A stretch of 64,000 bases of DNA from Streptomyces sp. MA5143a (lineage in GTDB: Bacteria; Actinomycetota; Actinomycetes; Streptomycetales; Streptomycetaceae). Every line of letters begins with the position of its first letter. Within the stretch, counting starts at the first letter, position 1. Of the stretch, positions 1-9,132 are shown in pieces. The notes under the pieces were generated by a model. The model had not been told where the DNA came from, made no database searches, and was given only the letters and a program-made list of their open reading frames with translations. The stretch is from positions 62,001-126,000 of the forward strand of contig NZ_OLMK01000072.1 of assembly GCF_900290235.1 (NCBI RefSeq), written 5' to 3'. Both the position numbers and the translations under genes were made by a program.

Positions 1-172
1 GTTCGGCGACGAGGTAGCTGCGGTCGGGTGCGCCCGGATCCCGCCAGCCGAGGAAGTCCAGGTCGTCCCAGGGGCGTTCGTCCAGGTCGCGGGGGAGGGA
101 GACGCGCTTCGCCTCGCCCTTGGAGCAGTTGATGAACGAGCTGCGGATCTCCTGCTCGGTGAGCGGCTTCAT
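1..172 (-). CDS. FBP domain-containing protein (partial, 3' part outside window)
   Basis: The first 57 codons are present: the protein begins MKPLTEQEIRSSFINCSKGE and continues to the window edge. This N-terminus matches actinobacterial FBP-domain proteins, which in FusB/FusC relatives bind elongation factor G through a C-terminal treble-clef zinc finger; that part lies outside the window, so no zinc ligands can be checked. The ATG start is supported by a GGGAGGA ribosome site 5 nt upstream. The gene is divergent from the P450 gene and shares a roughly 100-bp promoter region containing a palindrome. Family assignment is from recognition of the N-terminus only; function in ribosome rescue is family knowledge, not shown here. 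Confidence 0.72.
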   Translation of the reverse strand, partial: MKPLTEQEIRSSFINCSKGEAKRVSLPRDLDERPWDDLDFLGWRDPGAPDRSYLVAE

Positions 173-212
173 GGCGGTCCTCCGGGAGGGCTGTAGGGGA
201 AAGGGCTTCGAC

Positions 213-233
213 GAACCTAGGGGTACTAGGTTC
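213..233. promoter_or_regulatory. 8-bp inverted repeat, MerR-like operator between divergent genes
   Basis: GAACCTAG, a 5-bp spacer GGGTA, then CTAGGTTC: a perfect 8-bp inverted repeat. It lies almost exactly midway between the starts of the FBP gene (172) and the P450 gene (about 274). The size and layout resemble operators of MerR-family activators, but no MerR gene is visible in the window. It could equally serve a TetR-type repressor. Confidence 0.55.
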
Positions 234-273
234 TGGCCTAAGCTACTCGGACTTCCGACGAGGGAGCCAATGA

Positions 274-3200
274 ATTACCGCTTCCGCCCCCGGCGCCGTC
301 CCGGTCGTCGACATCTCCGCCACCGGGCCCGGCAGCACCGCCATCCAGCAGGTCATGGGTCTGATGCGGGAGCACGGGCCCGTGCTCGTGCGGCGGCTGC
401 ACGGCCGGGACACCCTCTTCGTCGCCGATCTCGACCTGGTCACCGACCTGTCCGACGAGACCCGCTTCGCCAAGGCCGTCGGACCCGCGCTGCGCAACGT
501 CCGCGAGTTCGCCGCCGACGGACTCTTCACGGCATACGGCGACGAGCCCAACTGGGCCAAGGCGCACGACATCCTGATGCCCGCGTTCGCCCTCGGCTCG
601 ATGCGCACCTACCACCCGGTCATGCTCCGTGTGGCCCGCCGGCTGATCGACGCCTGGGACCGGGCGAGCCGCGCGGGCCGACCGGTGAACGTGCCCGACG
701 ACATGACCCGGATGACGCTCGACACCATCGGCCTCGCCGGCTTCGGCTACGACTTCGGCTCCTTCCACCGCGACGAACCGCACCCCTTCGTCGAGGCCAT
801 GGTCCGCTGCCTGGAGTGGAGCATGAACCGGCTGGGCCGGGCCCCCGGCGACGACCACACGGCCGCCGACGCGGCGTTCCGCGCCGACGCCGACCATCTC
901 GCGCGGGTCGTCGACGACGTCATCGCCGCCCGGGTCGAAGCCGGGAACGACGACGCCGACGACCTCCTCGGCCTCATGCTCACCGCCCGGCACCCCGCCG
1001 ACGGCACCACCCTCGACACCGCCAACATCCGCAACCAGGTCATCACCTTCCTCATCGCCGGCCACGAGACGACCTCCGGGGCCATGTCCTTCGCCCTGTA
1101 CCACCTGGCCAAGCACCCGGAGGCCCTGCACCTCGTCCAGCGCGAGGTCGACGCCCTGTGGGGCGACGACGCCGACCCCGAGCCCACATTCGACGAGGTG
1201 GGGCGGCTGACGTACACCCGGCAGGTGCTCAACGAGGCGCTGCGGCTGTGGCCGACGGCCGCCGCGTTCAGCCGGTACGCCCGCGAGGACACCCTCCTCG
1301 GCGGCCGGGTGCCGCTCGTCGCCGGGCAGGAGGTCACGGTGCTCGGCCCGATGCTGCACCGGCAGCCCGTGTGGGGCGACAACCCCGAGCTGTTCGACCC
1401 CGACCGCTTCACCGCCGAGGCGGAGGCCGCCCGCTCCCCGCACGCGTTCAAGCCCTTCGGCACCGGGGAGCGCGCCTGCATCGGACGGCAGTTCGCCCTG
1501 CACGAGGCGACGATGCTGCTGGCCATGCTGGTGCACCGCTACCGGCCCCACGACCACGCCGACTACGCCCTCACCGTCAAGGAGACCCTCACCCTCAAAC
1601 CCGAGGGCTTCACCCTCACCCTCACGCCGCGCACCACCGCCGACCGCGCCCACCGCCCCCTGCCGGGCGCCGTACCCGCCACCGCGCCCGCCCGGGCCGC
1701 CACCGAGACCGACGCGACCGCCCTGCCCGCCCGGCTCCGCCCGGGCACCCGCGTCCTCTTCCTGCACGGCAGCAACTACGGCACCTGCCGGGAGCTCGCC
1801 GCCCGGTTCGCCGACGAGGCCGCCGAGTTGGGCGCGGAGACGGAGGTCGCGCCCCTGGACGCCTACGCCGACGGGCTGCCCGCCGACCGCCCGGTGATCA
1901 TCACGGCCGCCTCCTACAACGGCCGGCCCACCGACGACGCCACCGCCTTCGCCGCCCGGCTCGACACGGAGACGGCCGCCTACGACGGCACGTACGCCGT
2001 CCTCGGCGTCGGTGACCGCAACTGGGCCGCCACCTACCAGCAGGTCCCGACCCGCTTCGACGAACGCCTCGCCACGCTCGGCGGCACGCGTCTGCTGGAC
2101 CGTGCCGCCGCCGACGCCTCCGGCGACCTCGGCGGCACCGTCCGCGCCTTCGCGGCCGACCTGCGCACCGCCCTCCTGACGGAGTACGGCGACCCCGAGG
2201 TCAAGGCCACGGGCACCACCGGGGGGCCCGCCCCCGCGTACGAGGTCCGCGTCCTGACCGGCGGCCCCCTCCACGCCGTCGCCGAGCGCCACGGCCTCGC
2301 CCCCATGACCGTCACCGGGGCGTACGACCTCACCGCGCCGGGCCACCCCCGCACCAAGCGGTTCGTCCGGCTCGCCCTGCCGGAGGGCACCACCTACCGC
2401 ACCGGCGACCATCTGACCGTCCTGCCCGTCAACGACCCGGCGCTCGTCCGGCGGGCCGTCACCGCCCTCGGCCTCGACCCGGACGAGGTCCTCGACATCC
2501 GCTCCCGGCGCCGCGACGGCCTCGCGGTCGACCGACCGCTGACCGTACGTCACCTCCTCACCCACCACGTCGAGTTGCGGGCCCGCCCGACCGCCGACCA
2601 ACTGGCGGCGCTCGCCGCGGCCAACCCCTGCCCCCCCGGAGCGCGCGGCCCTCACGGCGAGCGCGTCCGGCGACGGCGAGCGGCGCACCCTGGTCGAGGT
2701 CGTCGAGGCGTACCCGGCGCTGCGCGGCGCCCTGGACCGGCCGGCCCTGCTCGACCTCCTCACCCCGCTGCGCCCCCGCCACTACTCGGTCTCGTCCTCC
2801 CCGGCGGCCGACCCCGGCCACATCGACCTGATGGTGTCCCTGCTGGAGGCCCCGGCCCGCTCGGGCGACGGCACCTACACCGGCGTCGGCTCCGGCTACC
2901 TGAACACGGTCAAGCCGGGCGACACCGTCCTCGCCCGGATCCAGCCGTGCCGCGAGGCCTTCCGGATCGACCACGACGACCCGGCCCCGGTCATCATGGT
3001 CGCGGCCGGCACCGGTCTCGCCCCCTTCCGCGGCGCCATCGCCGACCGGGTCGCCCTCAGGGCGGCGGGCGCCGAACTCGCCCCCGCCCTCTGCTACTTC
3101 GGCTGCGACGCCCCCGACGCGGACTTCCTGCACGCCGACGAGCTGCGTGCCGCCGAGGCCGCCGGAGCCGTCGCGCTGCGTCCCGCCTTCAGCGCGGCCC

Positions 3201-3442
3201 CGGTCGCCGGGGTCACCTTCGTGCAGCACCGGATCGCCGCGGAGGCCGACGAGGTGGGGGCCCTGCTGGACGCCGGCGCCCGTGTCCTCGTGTGCGGCGA
3301 CGGCGCCCGGATGGCCCCCGGTGTCCGTGAGGCGTTCCGTGTGCTCCTCGCCGAGCGGCACCCCGACGGGGGCCCCGGCCGAGGGCTGGACGACCTGATC
3401 GCCTCGGGCCGCTACGTGGAGGACGTCTACGCGGCGGGCTGA
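274..3442 (+). pseudogene. CYP102-type self-sufficient cytochrome P450/P450-reductase fusion, frameshifted
   Basis: A natural fusion of a P450 haem domain and a diflavin reductase, like P450 BM3, which hydroxylates fatty acids with NADPH. Visible: I-helix AGHETT, ExxR (EALR), haem loop FGTGERACIG with Cys about 402, flavodoxin FMN loop SNYGTC (about 499), FAD motif RHYSVSSSP (about 835), NADPH motif GTGLAPFRG (about 912) and C-terminal RYVEDVYA. The frame breaks at a run of seven C (2631-2637): upstream coding is in one frame, downstream in the next. Removing one C restores a 1055-residue protein, the normal family length. At the 5' end the coding frame is preceded by a stop at 271-273; the only codon with good ribosome-site spacing (GGGAG, 7 nt) is ATT at 274, while the nearby ATG at 270 is out of frame. 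Either two sequence errors or a decayed gene. Confidence 0.85.
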
Positions 3443-3523
3443 CCCACGCCGACCTGGTGCGGTCCGGGGGCCCGGCTGGCACAGTGGGCCCCCGTGCCCG
3501 GATACGAACGAAGGGGGACCGCG

Positions 3524-4570
3524 GTGGACGCGGAGGAGCGCGCTCGGCTCGTCCTGGCGGCGGCGGGACTGCCGCCGGAGAGCCTCGCCGAACGGCTGCC
3601 GCTCGGCGGCGGCACCTACAACACGGTCGAGGAACTCCGTCTCACCGACGGCACCCGGCTGGTGCTCAAGATCCCTCCGCCGTCCACCGTCCCCGGCCTG
3701 TCCCACGAGCGTGACCTCCTCGTCGGCGAGGCCGCGTTCTGCCGTGCGGCGGGGACCGTCGGCGTCCCCGCGCCGGGCGTGGTCGGCGCGGCCCTCGACG
3801 AGAGCGCGCCGGCGGGCCGCCACGTGCTGCTCAGCCACTGCCCCGGCGCCGGATGGGAGGGACTGACGGCGGAGCGGAAGGCGGGAGTGCGACGCGAGCT
3901 GGGCGGGCTGGTGGCCCGGCTGCACGAGGTCACCGGGCCCGGATTCGGCTATCCGACCGGGGCCCTCGGCCCCCTCGCCCCCGACTGGCGCACCGCCTTC
4001 ACCACCATGTACGAGGCCGTGCTCGACGACGCCCGCCGCTACGCGGCCTGGCTGCCCCGCCCCGTCGACGAGGTGGCCCGTACCGCGCGGCACGCGTACG
4101 ACGCGCTCGACGAGGTGACCGTCCCGAGACTCGTCCACTTCGACCTGTGGGACGGCAACATCCTCGTGGAGCACGGGGCGTCCGCCCGCGTGGGCGGTCT
4201 GATCGACGGCGAGCGCATGTTCTGGGGCGACCCGGTCGCCGACTTCGTGTCCCTCTCGCTGTTCGGGGACATCCGGCAGGACACGGACTTCCTGGCGGGC
4301 TATCAGGAAGCGGGAGGGGACCCCCACCTGTCTCCCGGCGCCGCCCGGCGCTACGCCCTCTACCGCAGCTACCTCTACCTGATCATGCTGGTGGAGACGG
4401 TGCCGCGCGAGGCGGACGCGAACGACGTCGCCTGGCGGCGGGAGCGGGTCGCACCCGGTCTGACGGCCGCGCTCGACGAACTGGGCGGCGCCGACCCGAT
4501 CCCGTGGGTTTCAGCCGATCGCCGCGAGGTACTCGCGCGCGGTGCACGACAGGAAGGGAGCACGCCGTGA
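3524..4570 (+). CDS. Phosphotransferase (APH/choline kinase fold) family protein
   Basis: A 348-residue kinase-like protein. The glycine-rich N-lobe loop GGGTYNTVEE and VLKI lysine strand are followed by the catalytic loop HFDLWDGNILV (Brenner motif HxDxxxxN) and a metal-binding segment IDGERMFWGDPVADF. Family members phosphorylate small hydroxyl compounds such as aminoglycosides, choline or homoserine; the substrate here cannot be told. I chose GTG 3524 because AAGGGGGA lies 5 nt upstream; an upstream GTG at 3494 is also in frame but has no ribosome site. The stop overlaps the start of the next small gene (GTGA), so the two are translationally coupled. Whether it confers drug resistance is unknown. 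Confidence 0.85.
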   Translation: MDAEERARLVLAAAGLPPESLAERLPLGGGTYNTVEELRLTDGTRLVLKIPPPSTVPGLSHERDLLVGEAAFCRAAGTVGVPAPGVVGAALDESAPAGRHVLLSHCPGAGWEGLTAERKAGVRRELGGLVARLHEVTGPGFGYPTGALGPLAPDWRTAFTTMYEAVLDDARRYAAWLPRPVDEVARTARHAYDALDEVTVPRLVHFDLWDGNILVEHGASARVGGLIDGERMFWGDPVADFVSLSLFGDIRQDTDFLAGYQEAGGDPHLSPGAARRYALYRSYLYLIMLVETVPREADANDVAWRRERVAPGLTAALDELGGADPIPWVSADRREVLARGARQEGSTP

Positions 4571-4830
4571 CCGATCACCGGCTGGAGGGTCCCGGCGAGA
4601 ACGGTGACCCGATACCGAGGGACCTGCCCGATCAGCAGGCGACCGACGGCGAGGACCCCTGGGAGGTGGTCCCCGGGCAGGGGACCGGCGGGTCCGAGGG
4701 CGACGACGCGTCCGAGGAGACCGGCACCGATGTGCCGGACACGGACGAGGCGGGCACCGGACGCCAGGGTGCGCCCCAATCGGGTGGTGTCCACCCCGAG
4801 CAGCCCGTCCCCGACGAACCGTCCGGCTGA
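4567..4830 (+). CDS. Small acidic hypothetical protein
   Basis: An 87-residue protein starting at GTG 4567, whose last two bases lie in the TGA stop of the phosphotransferase gene. A strong AGGAAGGGAG site lies just upstream. The product is rich in Asp, Glu, Gly, Pro and Thr, has no hydrophobic segment and reads as intrinsically disordered. It contains no motif I recognise. The 4-bp overlap implies co-translation with the kinase-fold gene. A hairpin terminator follows at 4867. Confidence 0.65.
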   Translation: MTDHRLEGPGENGDPIPRDLPDQQATDGEDPWEVVPGQGTGGSEGDDASEETGTDVPDTDEAGTGRQGAPQSGGVHPEQPVPDEPSG

Positions 4831-4866
4831 TCCGGAGGGCTCTCGGCCGCTGAGGCCGCGAAGACT

Positions 4867-4900
4867 CGGCGCCTCCCCGGTGGGACCCGGGGAGGCGCCG
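4867..4900. terminator. 14-bp stem hairpin between convergent genes
   Basis: Perfect inverted repeat: left arm 4867-4880 (CGGCGCCTCCCCGG), 6-nt loop, right arm 4887-4900. It sits between the stop of the small acidic gene and the stop of the convergent MFS gene, so it probably ends transcripts from both sides. No T-run follows, as is usual in high-GC actinomycetes. Confidence 0.8.
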
Positions 4901-4984
4901 TCATGTCCGGCCGGTGCGAAGACCGCGAGCGTGTGGACGGTGTTCGTGGGTGTGCCCGGTGATCTGTCCGGCCGTCGGTTGGTG

Positions 4985-6568
4985 TCACACCGTCGGCTGA
5001 GCGGCTGTTTCGCGGTCCGTGCCGTCGGTCTGTGTCTCCAGGGAGGCTGTGCTGGGCTTGCCGGTTCGGCGCAGGAGGAGGGTGACGGCGGCGGCGGCCA
5101 GGGCGGTGGTCGCGGCGCCGGTGATGAGCGCGAGGTGCATTCCGGAGGCGAAGGCGTCGCGGGCGCGGTCGATCAGCGTGGGGTTGCCTGTGGCGTGGCC
5201 TATGTGGTGGGCGGCGGCGAGGGAGGAGCGTGCCGCGTGCGCGACGGGTGCGGGGAGCCCGCTGGTGTCGAGCTCGTCCCGGTACTGGGCGCTCATGAGG
5301 CTGCCGAGGACCGCGATGCCCAGGGCGCCGCCGAGTTCACGGGAGAGGTCGTTCACGGCGGATCCCACGTTCTGCAGACGGGGCGGCAGGGCGTCGGTGA
5401 TCGCCGCGGTGGCCGGTGTCGTGGCCAGGCCCATGCCCGCACCGAGCGGCACGAGCCCGCCGGCGACCAGCCAGTACGAACTGCCCGCGTCGAGCTGGGC
5501 CAGCACGACCAGACCGGTGGTGACCAGGACAAGGCCGACGGTCCAGGGGCCCCGGGCGCCTCGCCTGGCAACCAGGCGCGGGGTGAGCCGGGCACTGGGG
5601 ATCATCGCCGCGGACATCGGCAGCACGCTCACCGCCGCCATCAGGGCGCTGTCGCCGCGCACCAGTTGGAGGTACTGCATGGTGACGAAGATGAATCCGA
5701 AGAAGGCGAAGAACTGGAGCGTGGTCGAGATCGATCCGGCCGCGAACGCCTTGTGGCGGAACAACCGCGGGTCGAGCAGGGGGCTGGGGTGCCTCAGCTC
5801 CCAGACGACGAACGCGGCCAGGACGGCGAGACCGCAGATGATGCCGGTCAGGGTGCGTGTGCTGCCCCAGCCGTGCTCGGGTGCCTCGATGACCGAGTAG
5901 ACGAGCGCTCCCAGCCCCGCCACGGTGAGAGCCGCTCCGGTCACGTCCACACGCTGCCTGCCCGGCTGCGCGGACTCCGGCACGAAGACCTGGGTGCCGA
6001 TGAACGCCACCCCGGCCATCACGGTGTTCAGCCAGAACACCGAGCGCCACGACCACACCTCGAGCAGCGCGCCGGAGGCGAACAGCCCCAGCGCGGCGCT
6101 GGCGCCCGCGACGGCCGCCCAGATACTGATGGCACGCGCCTGCTGGGTGCGGGGGAAGGTGCTGGTGATCGTGGACAGCGTGGCGGGCATGACGAACGCG
6201 GCTGCCACGCCGAGCACCGCGCGCAGGGCGATGAGGACGTCCGGCTCGGTGGTGAAGGTCGCGGCCAGCGACACTCCCGCGAACAGTCCGACACCGCCGA
6301 GCAATGCCCTGCGACGCCCGAAGCGGTCGCCGAGGGTCGCTGCGAACAGTAGGAAGGACGCGAAGATCAGACTGTAGGAGTCGATGATCCACGACAGCTG
6401 GGTCTGGTTGGCGTGTGTCTCCCGGGCGATGTCGGGCAACGCCACGCTCAGTGACGCCATCGCCGATACCACGGTCGCCAGGGCCAGGCAGGTCACGGCC
6501 AGAACAGGGCCGGTGCGCACTGCACGCACCGGCCCCCTGGCCTGGCGTGGAAGGGGGGAACCGGGCAT
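4985..6568 (-). CDS. DHA2-family MFS multidrug exporter (14-TM type)
   Basis: A 527-residue integral membrane protein. The first helix follows a basic N-terminus; helix 2-3 loop carries the MFS motif A (GDRFGRRRALLGG), and motif C-like glycine/proline-rich helix 5 is present. Length and about 14 hydrophobic segments fit the EmrB/QacA-type DHA2 proton-drug antiporters. Start ATG 6568 has AGGAGG 7 nt upstream. The leader has two direct copies of TGAACGAAA 18 bp apart, a plausible repressor site, but no regulator gene is adjacent; the next 500 bp hold only gene remnants. Substrate unknown. Confidence 0.9.
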   Translation of the reverse strand: MPGSPLPRQARGPVRAVRTGPVLAVTCLALATVVSAMASLSVALPDIARETHANQTQLSWIIDSYSLIFASFLLFAATLGDRFGRRRALLGGVGLFAGVSLAATFTTEPDVLIALRAVLGVAAAFVMPATLSTITSTFPRTQQARAISIWAAVAGASAALGLFASGALLEVWSWRSVFWLNTVMAGVAFIGTQVFVPESAQPGRQRVDVTGAALTVAGLGALVYSVIEAPEHGWGSTRTLTGIICGLAVLAAFVVWELRHPSPLLDPRLFRHKAFAAGSISTTLQFFAFFGFIFVTMQYLQLVRGDSALMAAVSVLPMSAAMIPSARLTPRLVARRGARGPWTVGLVLVTTGLVVLAQLDAGSSYWLVAGGLVPLGAGMGLATTPATAAITDALPPRLQNVGSAVNDLSRELGGALGIAVLGSLMSAQYRDELDTSGLPAPVAHAARSSLAAAHHIGHATGNPTLIDRARDAFASGMHLALITGAATTALAAAAVTLLLRRTGKPSTASLETQTDGTDRETAAQPTV

Positions 6569-6581
6569 GGGGAACCTCCTG

Positions 6582-6608
6582 TGAACGAAATAGGTGGATT
6601 GAACGAAA
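6582..6608. promoter_or_regulatory. Direct repeat TGAACGAAA x2 upstream of the MFS gene
   Basis: TGAACGAAA occurs at 6582-6590 and again at 6600-6608, an 18-bp period, only 14-40 bp upstream of the exporter start. On the gene's strand this reads TTTCGTTCA twice. Such repeats are typical of TetR/MarR-type control of exporters. Inferred from sequence only. Confidence 0.45.
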
Positions 6609-7118
6609 CCGGTCGACGGCCGCCGGCACTCGTGGAGGACAGCAGGCCGGTCGAGGCCGCCGAGCAGAGTGGTTCAGCGGGCGGAGAAGACGTGAGGGTG
6701 GCCGGCCGCATGGTCGGGGTGTGCACCGTGTGTGGCCTTGACCCAGTAGGCGTCGCCGGCCTTGCGGGACTGCGCCGGCAGGAGTCTCGCGGCGAACAGG
6801 GTCAGCCCGTCGAGTCCCTGACCGTCGAGGGTGAGCCCGTCGCGGTGCGGGAGGACGCTGACCTCCGTGGTGAAGCCGGCCGCCGGGTGGGGGAGGACGA
6901 GTCCGCTCAGCGGCTGGGCGGCGTGCTCGACGAGAGCGACGCCGAACCCCTCCGGTCCTGGAGCCCCTACCGCGAGCTCGGCTTGATCCTTTGCTGATCG
7001 TCGAGCACGTCGACCAGGCCTCGGTACGCGCCCTGCTGACCCCGCTCCGGGACACCGGCCACCACGTGCCGGCCTTCGAGGAGACAACAGCCTGAGAGGG
7101 CGCTGAACATCGGTCGTA
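6609..7118. other. Gene-poor stretch with probable gene remnants
   Basis: About 500 bp without a convincing complete gene. On the minus strand an open frame ending at 6674 keeps fairly good codon bias over its last 90 codons (ending HAAGHPHVFSAR) but its 5' part is arginine/glycine noise and it lacks a start with a ribosome site. On the plus strand, 6993-7094 could encode a 33-residue tail (LIVEHVDQASVRALLTPL and on) that looks like the end of a lost gene. I recognise neither. The stretch probably contains decayed sequence, possibly including the former regulator of the neighbouring exporter. Confidence 0.4.
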
Positions 7119-8249
7119 CTACCGGTAGTTGAGCTCGGCGAGCTCGGTGGCGAGCTTCCTCGGCATGCCTGTGTGGCCGAGCAGGGGGAGCACGGTGTTG
7201 CGGGCCCCTCGGGCCATCGGGTTGCGTGTGGTGGCCACGCGGGTCATCCGGTGGGTGAACGCGACCACCCGCTGGGCCACGGGGCGGCGCCGTGCCTCGT
7301 AGCCGTCGAGCTGCCCGGAGGCCACCGCCCGGCCGAGGGCGTAGCCGTCCTGGATGCCGGTGTTCATCCCCTGCCCGCCCGCGGGGCTGTGCACATGGGC
7401 GGCGTCGCCGGCCAGCAGCAGGCGGCCGGCCCGGTAGCGGTCGGCGACCCGGTGGTGCACCCGGAACCTGGACGACCACGCCAGCCCGGTGACCCGGGCC
7501 TGGCCGGGGGCGCGCTCGTCGAGCAGCCGCTGGACGAAGTCGATGTCCGGTGCGGCGGGCGCTTCGTCCACGGTGGCGACGACCCGGTAGTGATCGCCGG
7601 GGAGCGGGGCGACGACGGTGAGTCCCGCGGTGCCGAAGGTGAGCGAGACCTCGCTGGGGCCCGGCAACCAGTCCATCACGACGTCGGCGAGCACGAAGGA
7701 CTCGGCATAGGCGTTGCCGGTGAACCCGATGCCCGCTGCTTCGCGCACGGTGCTGTGCATGCCGTCGGCGCCGACGGCGTACGCGGCGCGCAGTGTCTCG
7801 CCGGTGGTCATGGTGAGTGTCACGCCGTCGTCGTCCTGGACGACGGAGGCGACCTCGTAGGGACGGTGCACCTCGCCGCCGAGCGCCCGCAGCCGGTCCA
7901 GCAGCACGCTTTCGGTCTCGTACTGGGGAACCATCAGTGTGTACGGGTGAGGGGTGGGCAGCTGGTCGAACGGCACGGTCAGCAGTCGGCGGGCACCGTC
8001 GCGGACGGCGAACCGGGTGACCCGGACGCCTCGCGCGATCAGCTCCTCGGAGGCACCGAGCTCGTCGAGGACCTCCAGGGTGCGGGCGTGGACGACGGCG
8101 GCACGCGAGGTGTTCGCGCCCTCGGCCAGCTTGTCGAGGACGACGAAGTCGATGCCGGCGGAAGCGAGCGTGACGGCGAGCGCGAGACCGGTCGGACCGC
8201 CGCCGACGACGGCGACCTCGGTACGGCTGGGGAGCGCGGTGGTGTTCAT
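7119..8249 (-). CDS. FAD-dependent monooxygenase (aromatic-ring hydroxylase type)
   Basis: A 376-residue flavoprotein of the PHBH-like group A monooxygenase family. The FAD-binding GxGxxG sequence VGGGPTGLALAVTL is at the N-terminus, the DG-type motif AVGADGMHSTVR in the middle, and the second FAD motif LLLAGDAAHVHSPAGGQGMN with trailing GIQDG near residue 290. These enzymes use NAD(P)H and oxygen to hydroxylate phenols, antibiotics such as tetracyclines or rifamycins, or polyketide intermediates. Start ATG 8249 is preceded by GAAGGGAA. The gene is divergent from a TetR regulator, with four operator boxes between them, so the regulator almost certainly controls it. Substrate unknown. Confidence 0.9.
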   Translation of the reverse strand: MNTTALPSRTEVAVVGGGPTGLALAVTLASAGIDFVVLDKLAEGANTSRAAVVHARTLEVLDELGASEELIARGVRVTRFAVRDGARRLLTVPFDQLPTPHPYTLMVPQYETESVLLDRLRALGGEVHRPYEVASVVQDDDGVTLTMTTGETLRAAYAVGADGMHSTVREAAGIGFTGNAYAESFVLADVVMDWLPGPSEVSLTFGTAGLTVVAPLPGDHYRVVATVDEAPAAPDIDFVQRLLDERAPGQARVTGLAWSSRFRVHHRVADRYRAGRLLLAGDAAHVHSPAGGQGMNTGIQDGYALGRAVASGQLDGYEARRRPVAQRVVAFTHRMTRVATTRNPMARGARNTVLPLLGHTGMPRKLATELAELNYR

Positions 8250-8291
8250 GGCGGGGATTCCCTTCTGGCCCAGCAAAGCCAACAGGTGTTT

Positions 8292-8376
8292 GCCAACGGT
8301 TGTTGGCCAACGTTCGTTGACATGATGCGCACGTCGGCACTGGATAGTCAACACGCGTTGGCCTACAGTCGTTGAC
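8292..8376. promoter_or_regulatory. Four TetR-type operator boxes in two pairs
   Basis: Four 16-bp boxes share GYCWAC-N4-GTTGRC: GCCAACGGTTGTTGGC (8292-8307), GCCAACGTTCGTTGAC (8306-8321), GTCAACACGCGTTGGC (8347-8362) and GCCTACAGTCGTTGAC (8361-8376). Within each pair the offset is 14 bp with a 2-bp overlap. The last box ends on the base before the regulator's ATG and covers a likely -10 (TACAGT 8364-8369). One pair probably serves each divergent promoter. Confidence 0.85.
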
Positions 8377-8958
8377 ATGAACCGGGACACCGAGACCAGC
8401 ACCACCGACAAGCGTTCGGACCGAACCAAGGCCACGATCCTGCGCGCCGCACGCGAGCGCTTCGCCGCCCAGGGCTACGAGCGCACCACCATCCGGGCCG
8501 TGGCCTCGGACGCAGGCATCGACCCGTCCATGGTCATGCGCTACTTCGGCAACAAGGCACAGCTCTTCGACGCGACGCTCGCCATCGACCTGCGACTTCC
8601 CGACCTCACACGAGTCCCGGCGGACGGACTCGCCCAGGCCCTGGTACGGCACTTCCTCGAACGCTGGGAAGGCGACCCGGCCGACGACGCGCTGCTGGTC
8701 CTGTTGCGCTCGGCCGTCACCAACGAACAGGCCGCGACACGCATGCACGAGATCTTCGCCGCGCAGGTCGCCCCGGCGCTCGCCGCGGCCCTGGGGCCGG
8801 AACTCGCCGCACGCCGGGCCGGCCTGGTCTCCGCGCAACTCCTCGGCCTCGGACTCACCCGCTATCTGCTACGCCTCCCGGCGGTGACCGCCCTGACGCC
8901 GGACGAGATCGAAGCCGGCCTCGCCCCAGCCATCCAGGCCGTCCTCGCCCTGCACTAG
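8377..8958 (+). CDS. TetR/AcrR-family transcriptional regulator
   Basis: A 193-residue regulator. An N-terminal helix-turn-helix (ILRAARERFAAQGYERTTIRAVASDAGIDPSMVMRYFGNK region, residues about 18-58) is followed by an all-helical ligand domain. ATG 8377 follows operator box four directly and a TACAGT -10 lies 7 nt upstream, so the mRNA is probably leaderless. It is divergent from the FAD monooxygenase, whose substrate or product is a likely inducer. Autoregulation is expected because an operator box lies on its own -10. Confidence 0.92.
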   Translation: MNRDTETSTTDKRSDRTKATILRAARERFAAQGYERTTIRAVASDAGIDPSMVMRYFGNKAQLFDATLAIDLRLPDLTRVPADGLAQALVRHFLERWEGDPADDALLVLLRSAVTNEQAATRMHEIFAAQVAPALAAALGPELAARRAGLVSAQLLGLGLTRYLLRLPAVTALTPDEIEAGLAPAIQAVLALH

Positions 8959-9047
8959 GGCAGAACCGTCAGCTGCCGGATGAGTGGCCGCGCGACGCGG
9001 CCCCTCCATCGTCCCGGCCTGACGGCCCTGCCCGGTGCCGCGTGGGA

Positions 9048-9065
9048 CCCCAGCCCGTGCTGGGG
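9048..9065. terminator. 7-bp stem hairpin between convergent genes
   Basis: CCCCAGC (9048-9054), 4-nt loop, GCTGGGG (9059-9065). Lies between the stop of the TetR gene and the stop of the convergent SDR gene. Short but perfectly paired and GC-rich; likely bidirectional. The rest of the 174-bp gap shows nothing else. Confidence 0.5.
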
Positions 9066-9132
9066 CGTTCGCGCGTTGTCCGCGGCCGCGCGCATCGCCG
9101 TGCTCTCAGGGGACGGACCCGCCTCCCGCCGC

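Noticed and set aside
238..2763. Long open frame (841 codons) on the minus strand opposite the P450 gene
   Set aside because: Glycine/valine-rich shadow of high-GC coding sequence; no start site and no motif, whereas the plus strand carries all P450 and FMN motifs.
4604..6352. Long plus-strand open frame opposite the DHA2 exporter
   Set aside because: Low-complexity Gly/Glu/Arg composition; the minus strand encodes a clear transporter with a good ribosome site.
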